Of a stretch of DNA of 64,000 nucleotides, positions 18,879-27,571 are shown piece after piece. The DNA is taken from assembly GCF_016807185.1 (NCBI RefSeq), contig NZ_JAEVYN010000002.1, forward strand, positions 2,517,367 to 2,581,366. Reading direction: 5' to 3'. The number at the start of each line of letters is the position of its first letter. The stretch's first letter is position 1. The translations under genes were made by a program, and so were the position numbers. The notes beneath the pieces are model-generated. The model had not been told where the DNA came from, ran no database searches, and saw nothing but the letters and a program-made list of their open reading frames with translations. This DNA comes from Leptolyngbya sp. Cla-17 (GTDB taxonomy: Bacteria > Cyanobacteriota > Cyanobacteriia > Leptolyngbyales > Leptolyngbyaceae).

Positions 18879-19568
18879 ATGAAAGCAATAGGATATCCTT
18901 TCCTCCTAGCCGGAATTGGTATGTTGGCAGCCACATTCTTTACGTACATAAATACCAATACTTTCCTTAAAGATGCCATCAAAACAGAAGGAACGGTGAT
19001 AGAGCTTATACGGTCTCGATCAGACGATTCAATAACATACCAACCGGTTGTAGTTTTTGTTAGTCAAAAAGGCGAAAAAATTGAGTTCACCTCGTCATCA
19101 AGTTCTAACCCGCCAAGTTACTCGAAGGGACAAACAGTAGAGATTTTTTATCTGCCAAATGAACCCCAGAAAGCAGAGATTAATGGATTCTTTTCGCTGT
19201 GGGGTGCGCCAACTATTTTGGGTGCAATAGGCAGCATATTCTCCACAGTTGGCGCTAGTCTGCTCATTGCGCTCATGAGGAAAGAACGGGAAGAAAAATA
19301 CTTGAAGCAGCAAGGAACTCCCATCGAGACCAAATTTAAGAGCGTAGAGATTGATACCACAGAATCGATTAATGACAGGCACCCTTTCCGGGTCATAACA
19401 CAATGGCAGAATCCGTCTACTAAAGAGATACACGTATTCGAGAGCAACAGCATATGGTACGACCCATCCGAATTTATAACGAGCGACCTAATTACCGTCT
19501 TTATCGAGAGAGAAAATCCTAAGAAATACTTGGTTGATCTTTCGTTTCTTCCCAAGTTAGCTGAGTAA
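18879..19568 (+). CDS. DUF3592-family membrane protein
   Basis: 229 residues. An N-terminal membrane helix (YPFLLAGIGMLAATFFTY) is followed by an extracytoplasmic beta domain with GTVIELIRSRSDDSITYQPV and VEIFYLPNEPQKAEI. A second helix (TILGAIGSIFSTVGASLLIAL) and a second, similar domain follow. The pattern of a variable V..L.......Y.P.V.F segment and YLP..P..A.I between two helices matches DUF3592 as I know it. Function is unknown, though such proteins are often encoded near toxin or stress loci. The gene stands alone. Confidence 0.75.
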   Translation: MKAIGYPFLLAGIGMLAATFFTYINTNTFLKDAIKTEGTVIELIRSRSDDSITYQPVVVFVSQKGEKIEFTSSSSSNPPSYSKGQTVEIFYLPNEPQKAEINGFFSLWGAPTILGAIGSIFSTVGASLLIALMRKEREEKYLKQQGTPIETKFKSVEIDTTESINDRHPFRVITQWQNPSTKEIHVFESNSIWYDPSEFITSDLITVFIERENPKKYLVDLSFLPKLAE

Positions 19569-19826
19569 TACGCCCGCATCGAGTCAATCAATGGTAGTCC
19601 TCGTGAGATCGCCCAACAGGTCTAGCATTGATGGCAAAATTGATGCCGCATAACAACACGATGGAGCGGGAAGTAAAAACCTTTTCATCTATTTTTAAGG
19701 TCGTATCTGCTGCTCATCTTTGCCGTTAGGCTGCTTAATTTCCTGGTTGAGGCAGTATTTTAGACTCGTCTGTGTGAAGTTTGGAGCACTAGACAGAGAA
19801 TAAGGGTAGTTCTCTATGGTCAGCTA

Positions 19827-20255
19827 ATGGCTAATGCTTTTATCTCGCTCAAACGACTGCTCTATGATGATTCAGCTTGGCGTGTTGAAATTAGTGCTAG
19901 CAATGGTTATTTTTCTGGGGTTCAAGACTTCTACACTGAGCCAGAGGATTTAGACGCTCTTGGAGCAGATTTTTACAAGTTTCCGCACAGCATACAAGAC
20001 GAGGTGCGATTAGAGTTAGGTGATCGAACTGGTAAATGGGCTTACTTCGTGCTTGTTCGGGCTTTTCTGTTTGATTCGGTTGGCCATGCTGCCATTGAAT
20101 TTGCTGTTGATAATAATGCAACGTCACTTGATCATGCCCAAACAAGCTTCTTTATTCGTACTGAAGTTTCTGCCATCAATAATCTTGGACAACAACTTCA
20201 AGCGTGGGTTATTGCACATGATGCACCGCTAATCTGGTCGCCTCATGCTGCCTAA
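19827..20255 (+). CDS. Unrecognised 142-residue soluble protein
   Basis: Starts MANAFISLKRLLYDDSAWRV. It is acidic, beta-rich in appearance, and has no signal peptide or membrane segment. Features include an alternating pattern VEISASNGYFSGVQDFYT and a C-terminal helix with AINNLGQQLQAWV. In outline it resembles small WapI-type immunity proteins (beta sheet, then a closing helix), but I see no diagnostic motif, so that is only a hint. It lies between the DUF3592 gene and the broken acetyltransferase, in a region where small accessory genes are common. Confidence 0.5.
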   Translation: MANAFISLKRLLYDDSAWRVEISASNGYFSGVQDFYTEPEDLDALGADFYKFPHSIQDEVRLELGDRTGKWAYFVLVRAFLFDSVGHAAIEFAVDNNATSLDHAQTSFFIRTEVSAINNLGQQLQAWVIAHDAPLIWSPHAA

Positions 20256-20449
20256 CCCTTCATTGCACCAGACTGTTGAGGGCGATCAGTTGGGATTGAG
20301 AGGCGGCTAACAGCTGGTGAATGTCGCCGTTATGCATTTTACCCATCACCTTTCTGTGTGGCTCTAATTCTGTGTCGTTCCAATTAATCAGGTAGAAAAT
20401 GTCATCTTCTGAGCCAATTAGCATTCGTCAGCTTTCCGCTAACGACTTA

Positions 20450-21801
20450 TATCAGGTCGGCTTAAATGACCATAATATAGAGATAGGCTCTTATCTTGGT
20501 TACCTTATCCCTCTTGAATCACTTTCGGAAAAGCAAATTTAGTCAAAAATGCTGAAGCTTCTATACGGCTTGAGTCTTAGCATATGTAGCTTATTTCCGA
20601 TATTTCAAAACATTTGACAATGAAGCGTATATACCAGACAGCAGTCGGTGAAAGACGTTCAGCGTTTTGCCTGGATTTTACTTTAATTAGAGTGACATAT
20701 GAGGGTTATGCCGAAACGCATCACCATTCAACCTCATTTGAGTCCAGAGGAATTGGTAACCCGATACCGCCAAGCAAGCGATCCGATTGAGCGATCGCAT
20801 TACCAAATTATCTGGCTACTGGTTCAAGGACGACCGACTGAAGAGGTGGCAGCGATAACTGGGTACAGTCGCAGTTGGATCTATGAATTAGTCTGGGGCT
20901 ACAACCGCATGGGTCCGGCAAGCCTGGGAGATGGACGACATCGCAACCCTGGAGCACCACCATTGCTCGATGAAGTGCAGCAAGCCCAACTGTTGCAGGT
21001 GATACGAGGGTCTGCCCCGGACGGTGGATTGTGGAATGGACGCAAAGTCGCCGATTATCTCAGTGAATTGCTCACTCGCCCAATCAGTCGTCAACAAGGG
21101 TGGGAATTGCTCAAGCAGATGGGACTGCGCTTACGAGTGCCCCGACCGATGCATCAGGAAGCAGACCTAGATGAGCAACAGGCGTGGAAAAAAAAACTGC
21201 ACCAGAAAGTGGAGCAAGTGCAAGCCGACCATCCCGACGACGACGTTGAAACCTGGTTTGAAGACGAACATCGACTGGGCTTGCAACCGGTGTTGCGACG
21301 GGTGTGGGTGGAACAAGATGAGCAACCGATTGCTACCGTCAACTGGAAACGCGAATGGTTATGGCTGTATGCCTTTGTCCACCCTCAAACCGGAGAAACC
21401 TACTGGTGGCTGTTACCCTATGTCAACACGGACCTATTCAATCAAGTGCTCCAGGACTTTGCTGAGCATTTCAAGGTGGGCATAACCAAGCAAGTGATTC
21501 TCTCGGTTGATCAGGCAGGATGGCATCTGAGCAAAGCCTTGCAGGTGCCAGAAGGCATTCATTTGTTCCCCCTGCCACCCTATTCACCAGAATTACAACC
21601 CGCCGAGCGCTTGTGGGTGCTTGTGGATGAGCCATTGGTCAATACAGCGTTTGACTCCATTGCACAGGTTGAACAGATTATCTACCAGCGCTGTCAAAGC
21701 TTACTCAAGCAGCAAGAATTGATTCGTGGACTCACCTCTTACTACTGGTTGCCAGATGTAAAGGCTGTATCTTAATTATGGGTATTCATCCTGACTTGAT
21801 A
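20450..21801 (+). mobile_element. IS630-family element inserted in the acetyltransferase gene
   Basis: A 1352-bp element. Terminal inverted repeats TATCAGGTCGGCTTAAATG (left) and TATCAAGTCAGGATGAATA (right, complement) share about two thirds of 31 positions. Flanks read GACTTA and TTAGCACTG, consistent with a TA-centred target. About 250 bp of untranslated sequence precede the transposase, which is long for this family. Confidence 0.75.
20699..21775 (+). CDS. IS630-family transposase (single frame)
   Basis: 358 residues, intact. An N-terminal helix-turn-helix (RPTEEVAAITGYSRSWIYELV) is followed by a winged linker and a DDE domain. Catalytic candidates are the Asp in WFEDEHRLGLQP, the Asp in ILSVDQAGWH and the Glu in QPAERLWVLV. 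PPYSPELQP is the usual IS630 motif before the last acidic residue. The start is ATG at 20699 or 20708. It is full-length for the family, so the element may be active. Confidence 0.88.
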   Translation: MRVMPKRITIQPHLSPEELVTRYRQASDPIERSHYQIIWLLVQGRPTEEVAAITGYSRSWIYELVWGYNRMGPASLGDGRHRNPGAPPLLDEVQQAQLLQVIRGSAPDGGLWNGRKVADYLSELLTRPISRQQGWELLKQMGLRLRVPRPMHQEADLDEQQAWKKKLHQKVEQVQADHPDDDVETWFEDEHRLGLQPVLRRVWVEQDEQPIATVNWKREWLWLYAFVHPQTGETYWWLLPYVNTDLFNQVLQDFAEHFKVGITKQVILSVDQAGWHLSKALQVPEGIHLFPLPPYSPELQPAERLWVLVDEPLVNTAFDSIAQVEQIIYQRCQSLLKQQELIRGLTSYYWLPDVKAVS

Positions 21802-22373
21802 TTAGCACTGATGGAGGGCTTATTGGTACCTTTGGCGAGGCTTTCGATGAAGTTGATACCTATAGCTCATCTCGCCCCAGCAATGCCTATCTCAAGCGGT
21901 TGCTAAACAGCAATTATTTCATCGCGCTTGCAGCGTTGAAAAATGGATTAGTAGTTGGAGGTATCGCCGCTTACGAACTTCAGAAGTTCGAGCAGGAGCG
22001 TAGTGAAATTTATATTTACGATCTGGCTGTTGCCGCAGCGCATCGCCGCGAAGGCATTGCCACAGCATTAATTCAGGAATTAAAGAAGATCGCTGTAGCG
22101 CGAGCAGCCTACATTATTTTTGTACAGGCAGATATTGAGGATGACCCTGCGATTGCACTCTACACGAAGCTTGGTGTACGCGAAGATGTGCTTCATTTTG
22201 ATATTGCTGTTGGGGTCAGCGATGACGATGCCTAACAATTCTACGCGGGCAGTCGAGAGATCTAGGTGTTAAGGTCGAGGTTATTTGTCGCTGCTGCATT
22301 TTGCCGTTGTGCTGCGAGTCTTCGATGGGGGTAAGATTGCAGTTTGTTTGTTGATACTCAGGAAAGAACCACC

Positions 22374-22751
22374 ATGACTGAAACAGTTGAAACTCAGATT
22401 ATCAACGCCGAAGAACGGCTCAGGCAGGCAATGCTTGCTTCTGATGTAAGCGTTTTGAATGAACTACTAGCTCCCGAAATTATCATCACTAGTCATCTTG
22501 GAGAATTATTAGAAAAACAAGATGACCTAGCCGCCCACGAATCTGGTTTGATTAAGATACATGAGTTGAAACCTTCTGAGCAGCATATTCAAATCCATGG
22601 AGAGGTAACGATCGTTTCAGTCCGAATGCAATTGTCTGGTAGTTATAATGGCAGCCCTGCAAATGGTGACTTTCGCTTCACGCGAGTTTGGGTTGTCTCT
22701 TCGAGCGGAACTTGGCACATCGTCGCTGCCCATATCGGTATGGTGGCTTAA
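22374..22751 (+). CDS. SnoaL/NTF2-like (DUF4440-type) protein
   Basis: About 125 residues from MTETVETQI. The cone-shaped NTF2 fold is suggested by the N-terminal helix with LRQAMLASDVSVLNELLAPE, the turn IITSHLGELLEKQD, and the closing strands FRFTRVWVVSSSGTWHIVAAH. DUF4440-like proteins are small ligand-binding or isomerase-fold proteins of mostly unknown role. The annotated start could be 30 bases upstream, but the ATG at 22374 fits the family. It abuts a degraded VOC gene on the same strand. Confidence 0.75.
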   Translation: MTETVETQIINAEERLRQAMLASDVSVLNELLAPEIIITSHLGELLEKQDDLAAHESGLIKIHELKPSEQHIQIHGEVTIVSVRMQLSGSYNGSPANGDFRFTRVWVVSSSGTWHIVAAHIGMVA

Positions 22752-22754
22752 TAA

Positions 22755-23132
22755 AGGGAAATTCTGAAGCGATCTCGTTCTATGATGCTGTGTTGCCGAC
22801 GTTGAGCTGTAAGCGATTGATGGAGCATCCGGGAGCGATCGCGTACGGTAAACAATACCCCGAATTTTGGGTGGGAACCCCGTTCGATGGGCAGCCTGCA
22901 ACCGTTGGCAATGGTACTCACATTTGCTTTATCGCTCCCACCAAAGAAGCCGTCCACGCCTTCTATGAAGCGGCCTTGGCAGCAGGCGGCAAAGCCGAAG
23001 GTGCGCCCGGTGGCAGAGCCGAATACAGTGAGCCATATTATGGCTCACTGTTCGCGATCCCGATGGCACAAGGTAGAAGCCGCCTTCTGGGATGAGCAGC
23101 TTGAGCAAGAACTCAGCCAGAGCACTGGTTGA
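22755..23132 (+). pseudogene. VOC (glyoxalase-like) family pseudogene
   Basis: Reads AISFYDAVLPTLSCKRLMEH, then PEFWVGTPFDGQP and GTHICFIAPTKEAVHAFYEA, typical of the VOC superfamily, but lacks the first beta strand with the metal-binding His. Near 23045-23080 the frame shifts twice, so that the C-terminus VEAAFWDEQLEQEL appears in another frame. It is decayed, and the IS630 at 23195 lies just downstream. Confidence 0.75.
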
Positions 23133-23205
23133 CTTGGAGATGCCCCTTACCTGTCCCTAAGATGGATGTTGACACTAAAGCAGCTTGCTACCATTATAGC
23201 GGTTC

Positions 23206-23778
23206 TCAGTCGAGTGAGGTACAGTAGCAACAATGAGTAAACCAATGACGAATATCTTTAAGCGACACTTGAGCAAACGCTTGAGTCATCGCCTCGTCTA
23301 ACGCTTGTTTGGTTCGTGGAGCAATCGCGCGGAGGATTGCTTTGACTTTTGACCAAAACTGCTCAATGGGATTAAAGTCGGGTGAGTAGGAGGGTAAATA
23401 GACTAATTTTGCACCCACTGCTTCAATCGCTTGGGCAATGCCATCGACTTTGTGAGAACTAAAGTTATCCATAACGACACAGGCTCCCTTCCACAAGTTT
23501 GGCACTAACACCTGTTGGACAAAAGTTTGAAACGCCCGTCCGTCCGTTCCCCCTTCAAAGGTCAGTGCCGCAATGATGCCATCAAGGGTGAGCGCTCCAA
23601 TGATGGTTTGGTTTTTTCCTCGGTTCTGTGGACGATGACTGTAAGCGCGGTGTCCTTGAAGGGCTCTGGCATAGAGCCTTGCCATTGCTAGATTTACTCC
23701 GGCTTCGTCGATGAATACTAGGTCTTTGGCTTCGACTTGAGTAATCATTTGCCAAAACTCAACCCGTGCCTGCTGCAC
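23206..23778 (-). CDS. IS630 transposase catalytic frame
   Basis: 190 residues. DDE motifs: Asp in LVFIDEAGVNLAM, Asp in CVVMDNFSSHK, Glu in PDFNPIEQFWSKVK. The catalytic half is intact and is read after the A-run of the preceding frame. Frames like this are usually expressed as one fused protein. Confidence 0.85.
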   Translation of the reverse strand: MQQARVEFWQMITQVEAKDLVFIDEAGVNLAMARLYARALQGHRAYSHRPQNRGKNQTIIGALTLDGIIAALTFEGGTDGRAFQTFVQQVLVPNLWKGACVVMDNFSSHKVDGIAQAIEAVGAKLVYLPSYSPDFNPIEQFWSKVKAILRAIAPRTKQALDEAMTQAFAQVSLKDIRHWFTHCCYCTSLD

Positions 23779-23794
23779 CTGCTCCTGGTCTCGT

Positions 23795-24190
23795 TCAGTT
23801 GCTCGAAAGGTTTTTTTTGACGGTGAGCTTTAAGCGTTGCACCGCTCGTCCCATCGTTGAACGACTTACTCGCATTCCTACTTTCGCCTCGAATTGCTCA
23901 GATAACTGGGCAAGCGTGGCATCATTGGTAGCCTCGACTAATTCGGCAAGCACTTGATGATGCTCAAGCGTCAGTTGAGCGGGCTTACCTCCTCCATGAG
24001 GTTTTGGCTCAATGCTGCCCGTTTCTCGGTATTGTTTAAGCAGTTTGATAATGAAACTGGTTGCCACGCTAAATCGCTTGGCTAGTTGGCGTTGAGAGAT
24101 GGGTTCGTCTTTGTAAACGTCAATGATTTTTTGGCGCAAGTCTGTAGAATACGCTTTCATCACTACCGATTCATTTAGGCTACTAAACAT
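23795..24190 (-). CDS. IS630 transposase N-terminal frame
   Basis: 131 residues. It probably starts at MKAYSTDLRQKI (24160). Helix-turn-helix segments QRQLAKRFSVATSFIIKLLK and a second one ending SRSTMGRAVQRLKLTVKKN, with the linker KPHGGGKPAQL. The C-terminus KKNLSSN lies on the A-run, where ribosomes may slip into the catalytic frame. Confidence 0.82.
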   Translation of the reverse strand: MFSSLNESVVMKAYSTDLRQKIIDVYKDEPISQRQLAKRFSVATSFIIKLLKQYRETGSIEPKPHGGGKPAQLTLEHHQVLAELVEATNDATLAQLSEQFEAKVGMRVSRSTMGRAVQRLKLTVKKNLSSN

Positions 24191-24253
24191 TACTAGAATC
24201 GTACCTCATTCAATAGGAAAAGGCTATAATGCTGTGTTTTGCAGGAAACAAGG

Positions 24254-24727
24254 ATGTCAAACTCCTGGCTCATTATCAGTGGCATCACGACTCTGGTTGC
24301 CTTTGGCAGTTTCTTTTTTAGACCGCGTGATATTCCCTGGGCTGCCAGACTTGATCGCCCCAAGTGGTTATTCTTTGAGCCTGCCATTCCGCTCATATGG
24401 ATGGCTGCATTTTTCTGCGGTGCTTGGTCGGCGGGGCTAGTTTGGCAAAATGAACCAGGCAGTCTCAAAACCTGTATCTTTATGGGGCTTTACCTGTTGG
24501 TGGAAGTAGTGACAGTCGCCTACATTCCCGCCACGTTAAGATCGCGGAGTTTGGCGCTCGGGACGTTTTTAGGTGGTTTGGGAGTTGTTTTAGGTGCTGT
24601 GTTGGCGGTGATGGTAGGGCAACAATCCCTTGAAGCTGCCCTGTTATTACTGCCCTATCTGCTCTGGAGTCCGGTTGGAACCTACACGACTCGCCGTATG
24701 ATTGACCTGAATCCAGAAGCAGTGTGA
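24254..24727 (+). CDS. TspO/MBR-family membrane protein
   Basis: About 157 residues starting MSNSWLIISGITTL, with an AAGG ribosome-binding site. Five hydrophobic helices. The first loop has RPRDIPWAARLDRPKWLFFEPAIPLIW, matching the tryptophan-rich TspO pattern (W...L.RP.W.P....F...W). TspO proteins bind tetrapyrroles and are linked to stress and porphyrin handling. Some canonical Trp residues in later helices are absent, so it may be a divergent member. It is downstream of an IS630 that could have replaced its promoter region. Confidence 0.7.
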   Translation: MSNSWLIISGITTLVAFGSFFFRPRDIPWAARLDRPKWLFFEPAIPLIWMAAFFCGAWSAGLVWQNEPGSLKTCIFMGLYLLVEVVTVAYIPATLRSRSLALGTFLGGLGVVLGAVLAVMVGQQSLEAALLLLPYLLWSPVGTYTTRRMIDLNPEAV

Positions 24728-24859
24728 TGGACCCAGATGAATGGTAATGAGTCCAGCCAATGGGCATCAGAGGTGTGGGAAGCTTTTCGGGGTTAAGTTA
24801 AACTCAGCGGAGCAGTCACCCACTCCGCACACCAAAGAGCGAGAATAGGAGTTTCAAAT

Positions 24860-25081
24860 ATGGCTTTAGATCAACTCGAGGCATTTTTAAAGAAAATGCA
24901 GTCTGAACCTGCACTTAAAAATGAGGTGCTTGCTTCATCAACAGCAGATGAAGTTGCACAAATAGCACTAAAGCTTGGTTTTGAATTTTCAGGTGATGAA
25001 TTATTGAGAATGTCAGGTAAGAAAGTTGGCAGGGTTACTGTTAAAAGAAAGGATCTTCCTGGAGAGTACTGGGGGAATTGA
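24860..25081 (+). CDS. Nif11-domain peptide (orphan RiPP-precursor-like)
   Basis: 73 residues, with a good ribosome-binding site (AGGAG). The sequence MALDQLEAFLKKMQSEPAL, then EVAQIALKLGFEFSGDELLRM follows the Nif11 leader pattern (helical, LxxFLxxxxxDPxL, A.A.GF.F...EL). The tail after LRM is basic and ends LPGEYWGN, with no Gly-Gly cleavage site and no cysteines, unlike classic Nif11 lanthipeptide or proteusin precursors. No modification enzyme or protease-transporter is nearby. It could be a regulatory or orphan Nif11 protein. Confidence 0.8.
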   Translation: MALDQLEAFLKKMQSEPALKNEVLASSTADEVAQIALKLGFEFSGDELLRMSGKKVGRVTVKRKDLPGEYWGN

Positions 25082-25149
25082 GCGATCGCTCTACCTACTG
25101 ATTGGACTAAATCCACTGCCTAAAACGGCTGAAACGCAATAAACTCGTA

Positions 25150-25176
25150 GACTAATTGCCATTTACACAATTAGTC
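25150..25176 (+). terminator. Possible terminator hairpin after the Nif11 gene
   Basis: GACTAATTG (25150-25158) pairs with CAATTAGTC (25168-25176). No clear T-tract follows, but a second small palindrome (AAGCTA/TAGCTT) begins directly after it. Confidence 0.4.
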
Positions 25177-25319
25177 AAGCTACTATATAGCTTGTTAAAT
25201 AAGGCGCTTAGAATCAGCCCAGAAATTTGGACTAGACTTGGACTAACACCCTGTTTTTGCATCTCTATTTTCTGAAGTGTGGAAGGGGTGATGGGTCACA
25301 AGTGAACCTGATTAATCGA

Positions 25320-25419
25320 ATGAAAAATTTTCACATTGCGGAGAAAATTCCACCCGATCACTATACTGCTCTGCAACTGATTCAAGATACGACCGGGCAA
25401 ACTCAATCTGAGGTTCTGA
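25320..25419 (+). pseudogene. Small DNA-binding-like gene truncated by IS630
   Basis: Reads MKNFHIAEKIPPDHYTALQL, then IQDTTGQTQSEVL up to the IS630 end at 25420, which supplies a stop within a few codons. The pattern (helix, TGQTQSEVLREA-like turn) resembles small ribbon-helix-helix proteins. The continuation is not found on the other side of the element. Confidence 0.5.
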
Positions 25420-25426
25420 TACCAAT

Positions 25427-25996
25427 TTAAATGGTTTCAATGACAGATAGTGCATTGAGGATAAAGGGGTAGCCCGTGAGAGAAGCAATCACTTGAGGGG
25501 TTAACTGGGATAAGAGTTGATCTACTCTGGATTGCAGTTGGTCAAGCGTTTTGAACGAAACCCACTTGAGATCCGCCTTGAGATATTCCCATAGCCTCTC
25601 AATTGGATTTAACTCCGGACAGTAAGGCGGTTGGAACACCAGGATAATGTTCTGTGGCACAATCAACGCTTTGCCTTTGTGGAACCGTCCGTTATCCACT
25701 TGCAGGATATTGAGACTATCGGGGTAAGCCTTGGAGAACTCATCCAAGAAGCATTGGTAGCACTCGGTATCGACATGGGAGAACTGCCAGAAAAAGGATT
25801 CTCCGGTGGCAGGTTCCACAGCGCCATAGAGCCAGAATGCTTTGAACACCCGTTGCCATGAGCCAATGGGTTTCACTCCAAAGGCTGTAATCAAACGCCC
25901 GATAATGGTATGCAGCCCAAAGCGGCTCTCATCCCCAGCAAAATAGCGAATAGGTCGTTTATCCTGGCGCACTTGCCGAGCGTATTGGCTCAACAA
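25427..25996 (-). CDS. IS630 transposase catalytic frame (copy A)
   Basis: 189 residues. DDE motifs: Asp in YFAGDESRFGLHT, Asp in ILQVDNGRFHKG, Glu in PELNPIERLWEYLK. Ends ALSVIETI in the terminal repeat region. It is probably expressed as a frameshift fusion with the preceding frame. Confidence 0.83.
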   Translation of the reverse strand: MLSQYARQVRQDKRPIRYFAGDESRFGLHTIIGRLITAFGVKPIGSWQRVFKAFWLYGAVEPATGESFFWQFSHVDTECYQCFLDEFSKAYPDSLNILQVDNGRFHKGKALIVPQNIILVFQPPYCPELNPIERLWEYLKADLKWVSFKTLDQLQSRVDQLLSQLTPQVIASLTGYPFILNALSVIETI

Positions 25997-26020
25997 ATCG
26001 AGGTCGTCTGCAAGGTTTGC

Positions 26021-26506
26021 TTAAATGCCTCTCGTTGTGCTCGGTTCTGCTTGAGGTTGTTGGGGACGAGCCACTTTTAGCTTGGCTTTGAGCCGATAAC
26101 GGGTCATCTGGTAGACCGCATGATACTGGGCTTCTATTCCTAAACTCTCCAAGAGCCACTGCTGCACCTCCCCATAGCTGTCAAACCCATTGTCCGGTTC
26201 CTGCAATCGCTTTGCTAAGGCAACTTCTGCCCACATTGGAATCATCCGGTTGCCTCCTCCTGGCGTTGGCTTGACCACCAGCAATGCCTCTAATCCTTGT
26301 GCTCGATACAGCGCTAACCACTTTTGCACCGTGCCTCGATGCCTGCCAATTGCAACCGCGATCTGGCTGATGCTCGGTGCTTGCGCTCGTTTGAGCCAGT
26401 ACAACACTTGCAATCGTTCTTTAACTATCGGCTGTTCAACCGTTCGCAAGCGGGTGCCTAACTCCTCGAGACTTTCTTTAATTACGATTGCGCTGACACC
26501 AGCCAT
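26021..26506 (-). CDS. IS630 transposase N-terminal frame (copy A)
   Basis: 161 residues beginning MAGVSAIVIKESLEELGTRL, with a helix-turn-helix (SISQIAVAIGRHRGTVQKWL) and the linker VKPTPGGGNRMIP. The C-terminus differs from the copy at 57723-58238, where the frame runs on longer, so this copy has drifted near the frame junction. Confidence 0.8.
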   Translation of the reverse strand: MAGVSAIVIKESLEELGTRLRTVEQPIVKERLQVLYWLKRAQAPSISQIAVAIGRHRGTVQKWLALYRAQGLEALLVVKPTPGGGNRMIPMWAEVALAKRLQEPDNGFDSYGEVQQWLLESLGIEAQYHAVYQMTRYRLKAKLKVARPQQPQAEPSTTRGI

Positions 26507-26572
26507 GATTAGACTCTCACCTCTACATTCCTCAGTTTATCTGATCTGTAACTACTCCAATTTAATTTGGTA

Positions 26573-26671
26573 TAATCCTGCACCATTCGCTAATGTTTCT
26601 ACCACTGTACCGACTTGTCCTCGCAACAGATTGTATTGGGGTAGGTCAACTATCAAAGCCATAACATCTAA
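26573..26671 (-). pseudogene. DUF4926 protein fragment trapped between two IS630 elements
   Basis: A 99-bp minus-strand remnant reads LDVMALIVDLPQYNLLRGQV, then GTVVETLANGAGL. This matches the start of DUF4926 proteins (L.DVVAL..DLPE..L..GQVGTVVE). Both ends are IS borders (26572 and 26672), so neither terminus remains. Confidence 0.75.
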
Positions 26672-27571
26672 TACGGAATTGCGGAAGGCAGTACTTTTTG
26701 ACCAGATTAAATTGCTTGAATCCAATCAAAGCCCACTTTGCCTTGAACTATCACAGGATGCTGCATCAACCATTGGCACCGCTTGACTAAGACATCCTCT
26801 AAAGCATCAAGATTGTCAAACACTTGATTAGCGATTGCTTCGCGCAGCAAAGACCAGACACATTCAGTGGGTTGCAGTTGGGGGGTATAGGGCAATAGCG
26901 GGTAGAAGAAAATGCCGGGGGGCACCTGAAGTTTTTGGCTCATATGCCACGCGGCCTGATCAACCAATAGAATGATCAACTGCTGACGATGGGGATTGAC
27001 CTGAGCCGCAAATAGCTCTAACGCCATCTGCATCATGGAGACATTGGCACGGGGCAATAAAAGGAAGTAGCTCGCTCCAGTGGCAGGATGGACAAAACCA
27101 TAGGTGTAGACCCATTGATAGCGGCGACAATGATGCGCTGATGGGCGCTCTCCTATGGGTGCCCAAACCCGCCTGACAATGGGTTGCAAGCCTAATCGAG
27201 CTTCGTCTTCCGCCCAAATTACAATCTCCCGATTGGGAAACAACGAGCGCAACCACGCCACATGACCTGCCAATCCTGCTTTGAACTCTGCTTGCTGCTC
27301 AAGGGTTGCGCTTTGATGATGCACCGGACGCGGCACCTGCAAGCTCAACCCCAAACGTCGTAGATACTTCCAGGCTGTTGAGGAGTGTAAAGAAATGCCA
27401 AAGTAGGTTTCGATGTACTCCCCGACTTTCGGACCGCTCCAGAGTCCGCCATCCTCAGGGGGACTCTGTAAGCGCTGCTGCAATTCTTGTTGTTGCTCAT
27501 CACTTACAGCGGTTCTTGCTTGAGTCAGCCACAATTTGCCAGTCTAAGAGGCAACCAATGCAATATCAAAA

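Larger units (their letters stand above)
20399..22235 (+). pseudogene. AAC(3)-I-type aminoglycoside acetyltransferase, split by IS630
   Basis: The 5' part (20399-20449, reading MSSSEPISIRQLSANDL) and 3' part (21802-22235) join exactly when the IS630 at 20450-21801 is removed: SAND-LALMEGLL. The 3' part has the GNAT acetyl-CoA motif AVAAAHRREGIATALIQEL and the family hallmark KFEQERSEIYIYDLA, then FVQADIEDDPAIALYTKLG. A further one-base deletion near 21827 shifts GLL out of frame with TFGEAFDEVDTY. Family members acetylate the 3-amino group of gentamicin-type aminoglycosides. This copy should be inactive. Confidence 0.8.
23195..24228 (-). mobile_element. IS630-family element with two frames
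   Basis: A 1034-bp element with ends TATAGCGGTTCTCAGTCGAG and, at the right, the complement of a sequence beginning TATAGCCTTTTCCTATTGAA. Both continue into TGAGGTAC. TA sits at each border. Two transposase frames overlap at a run of eight A residues (near 23811-23818), suggesting frameshift expression. Confidence 0.8.
25420..26572 (-). mobile_element. IS630-family element, copy A
   Basis: A 1153-bp element with ends TACCAATTTAAATGG and, complemented, TACCAAATTAAATTGG. Closely related copies are at 57153-58304 and (partial) 63488-64000. Left flank is a truncated small gene; right flank is a DUF4926 fragment on the other strand. The two sides therefore do not belong to one gene, which implies rearrangement or deletion. 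Confidence 0.82.
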
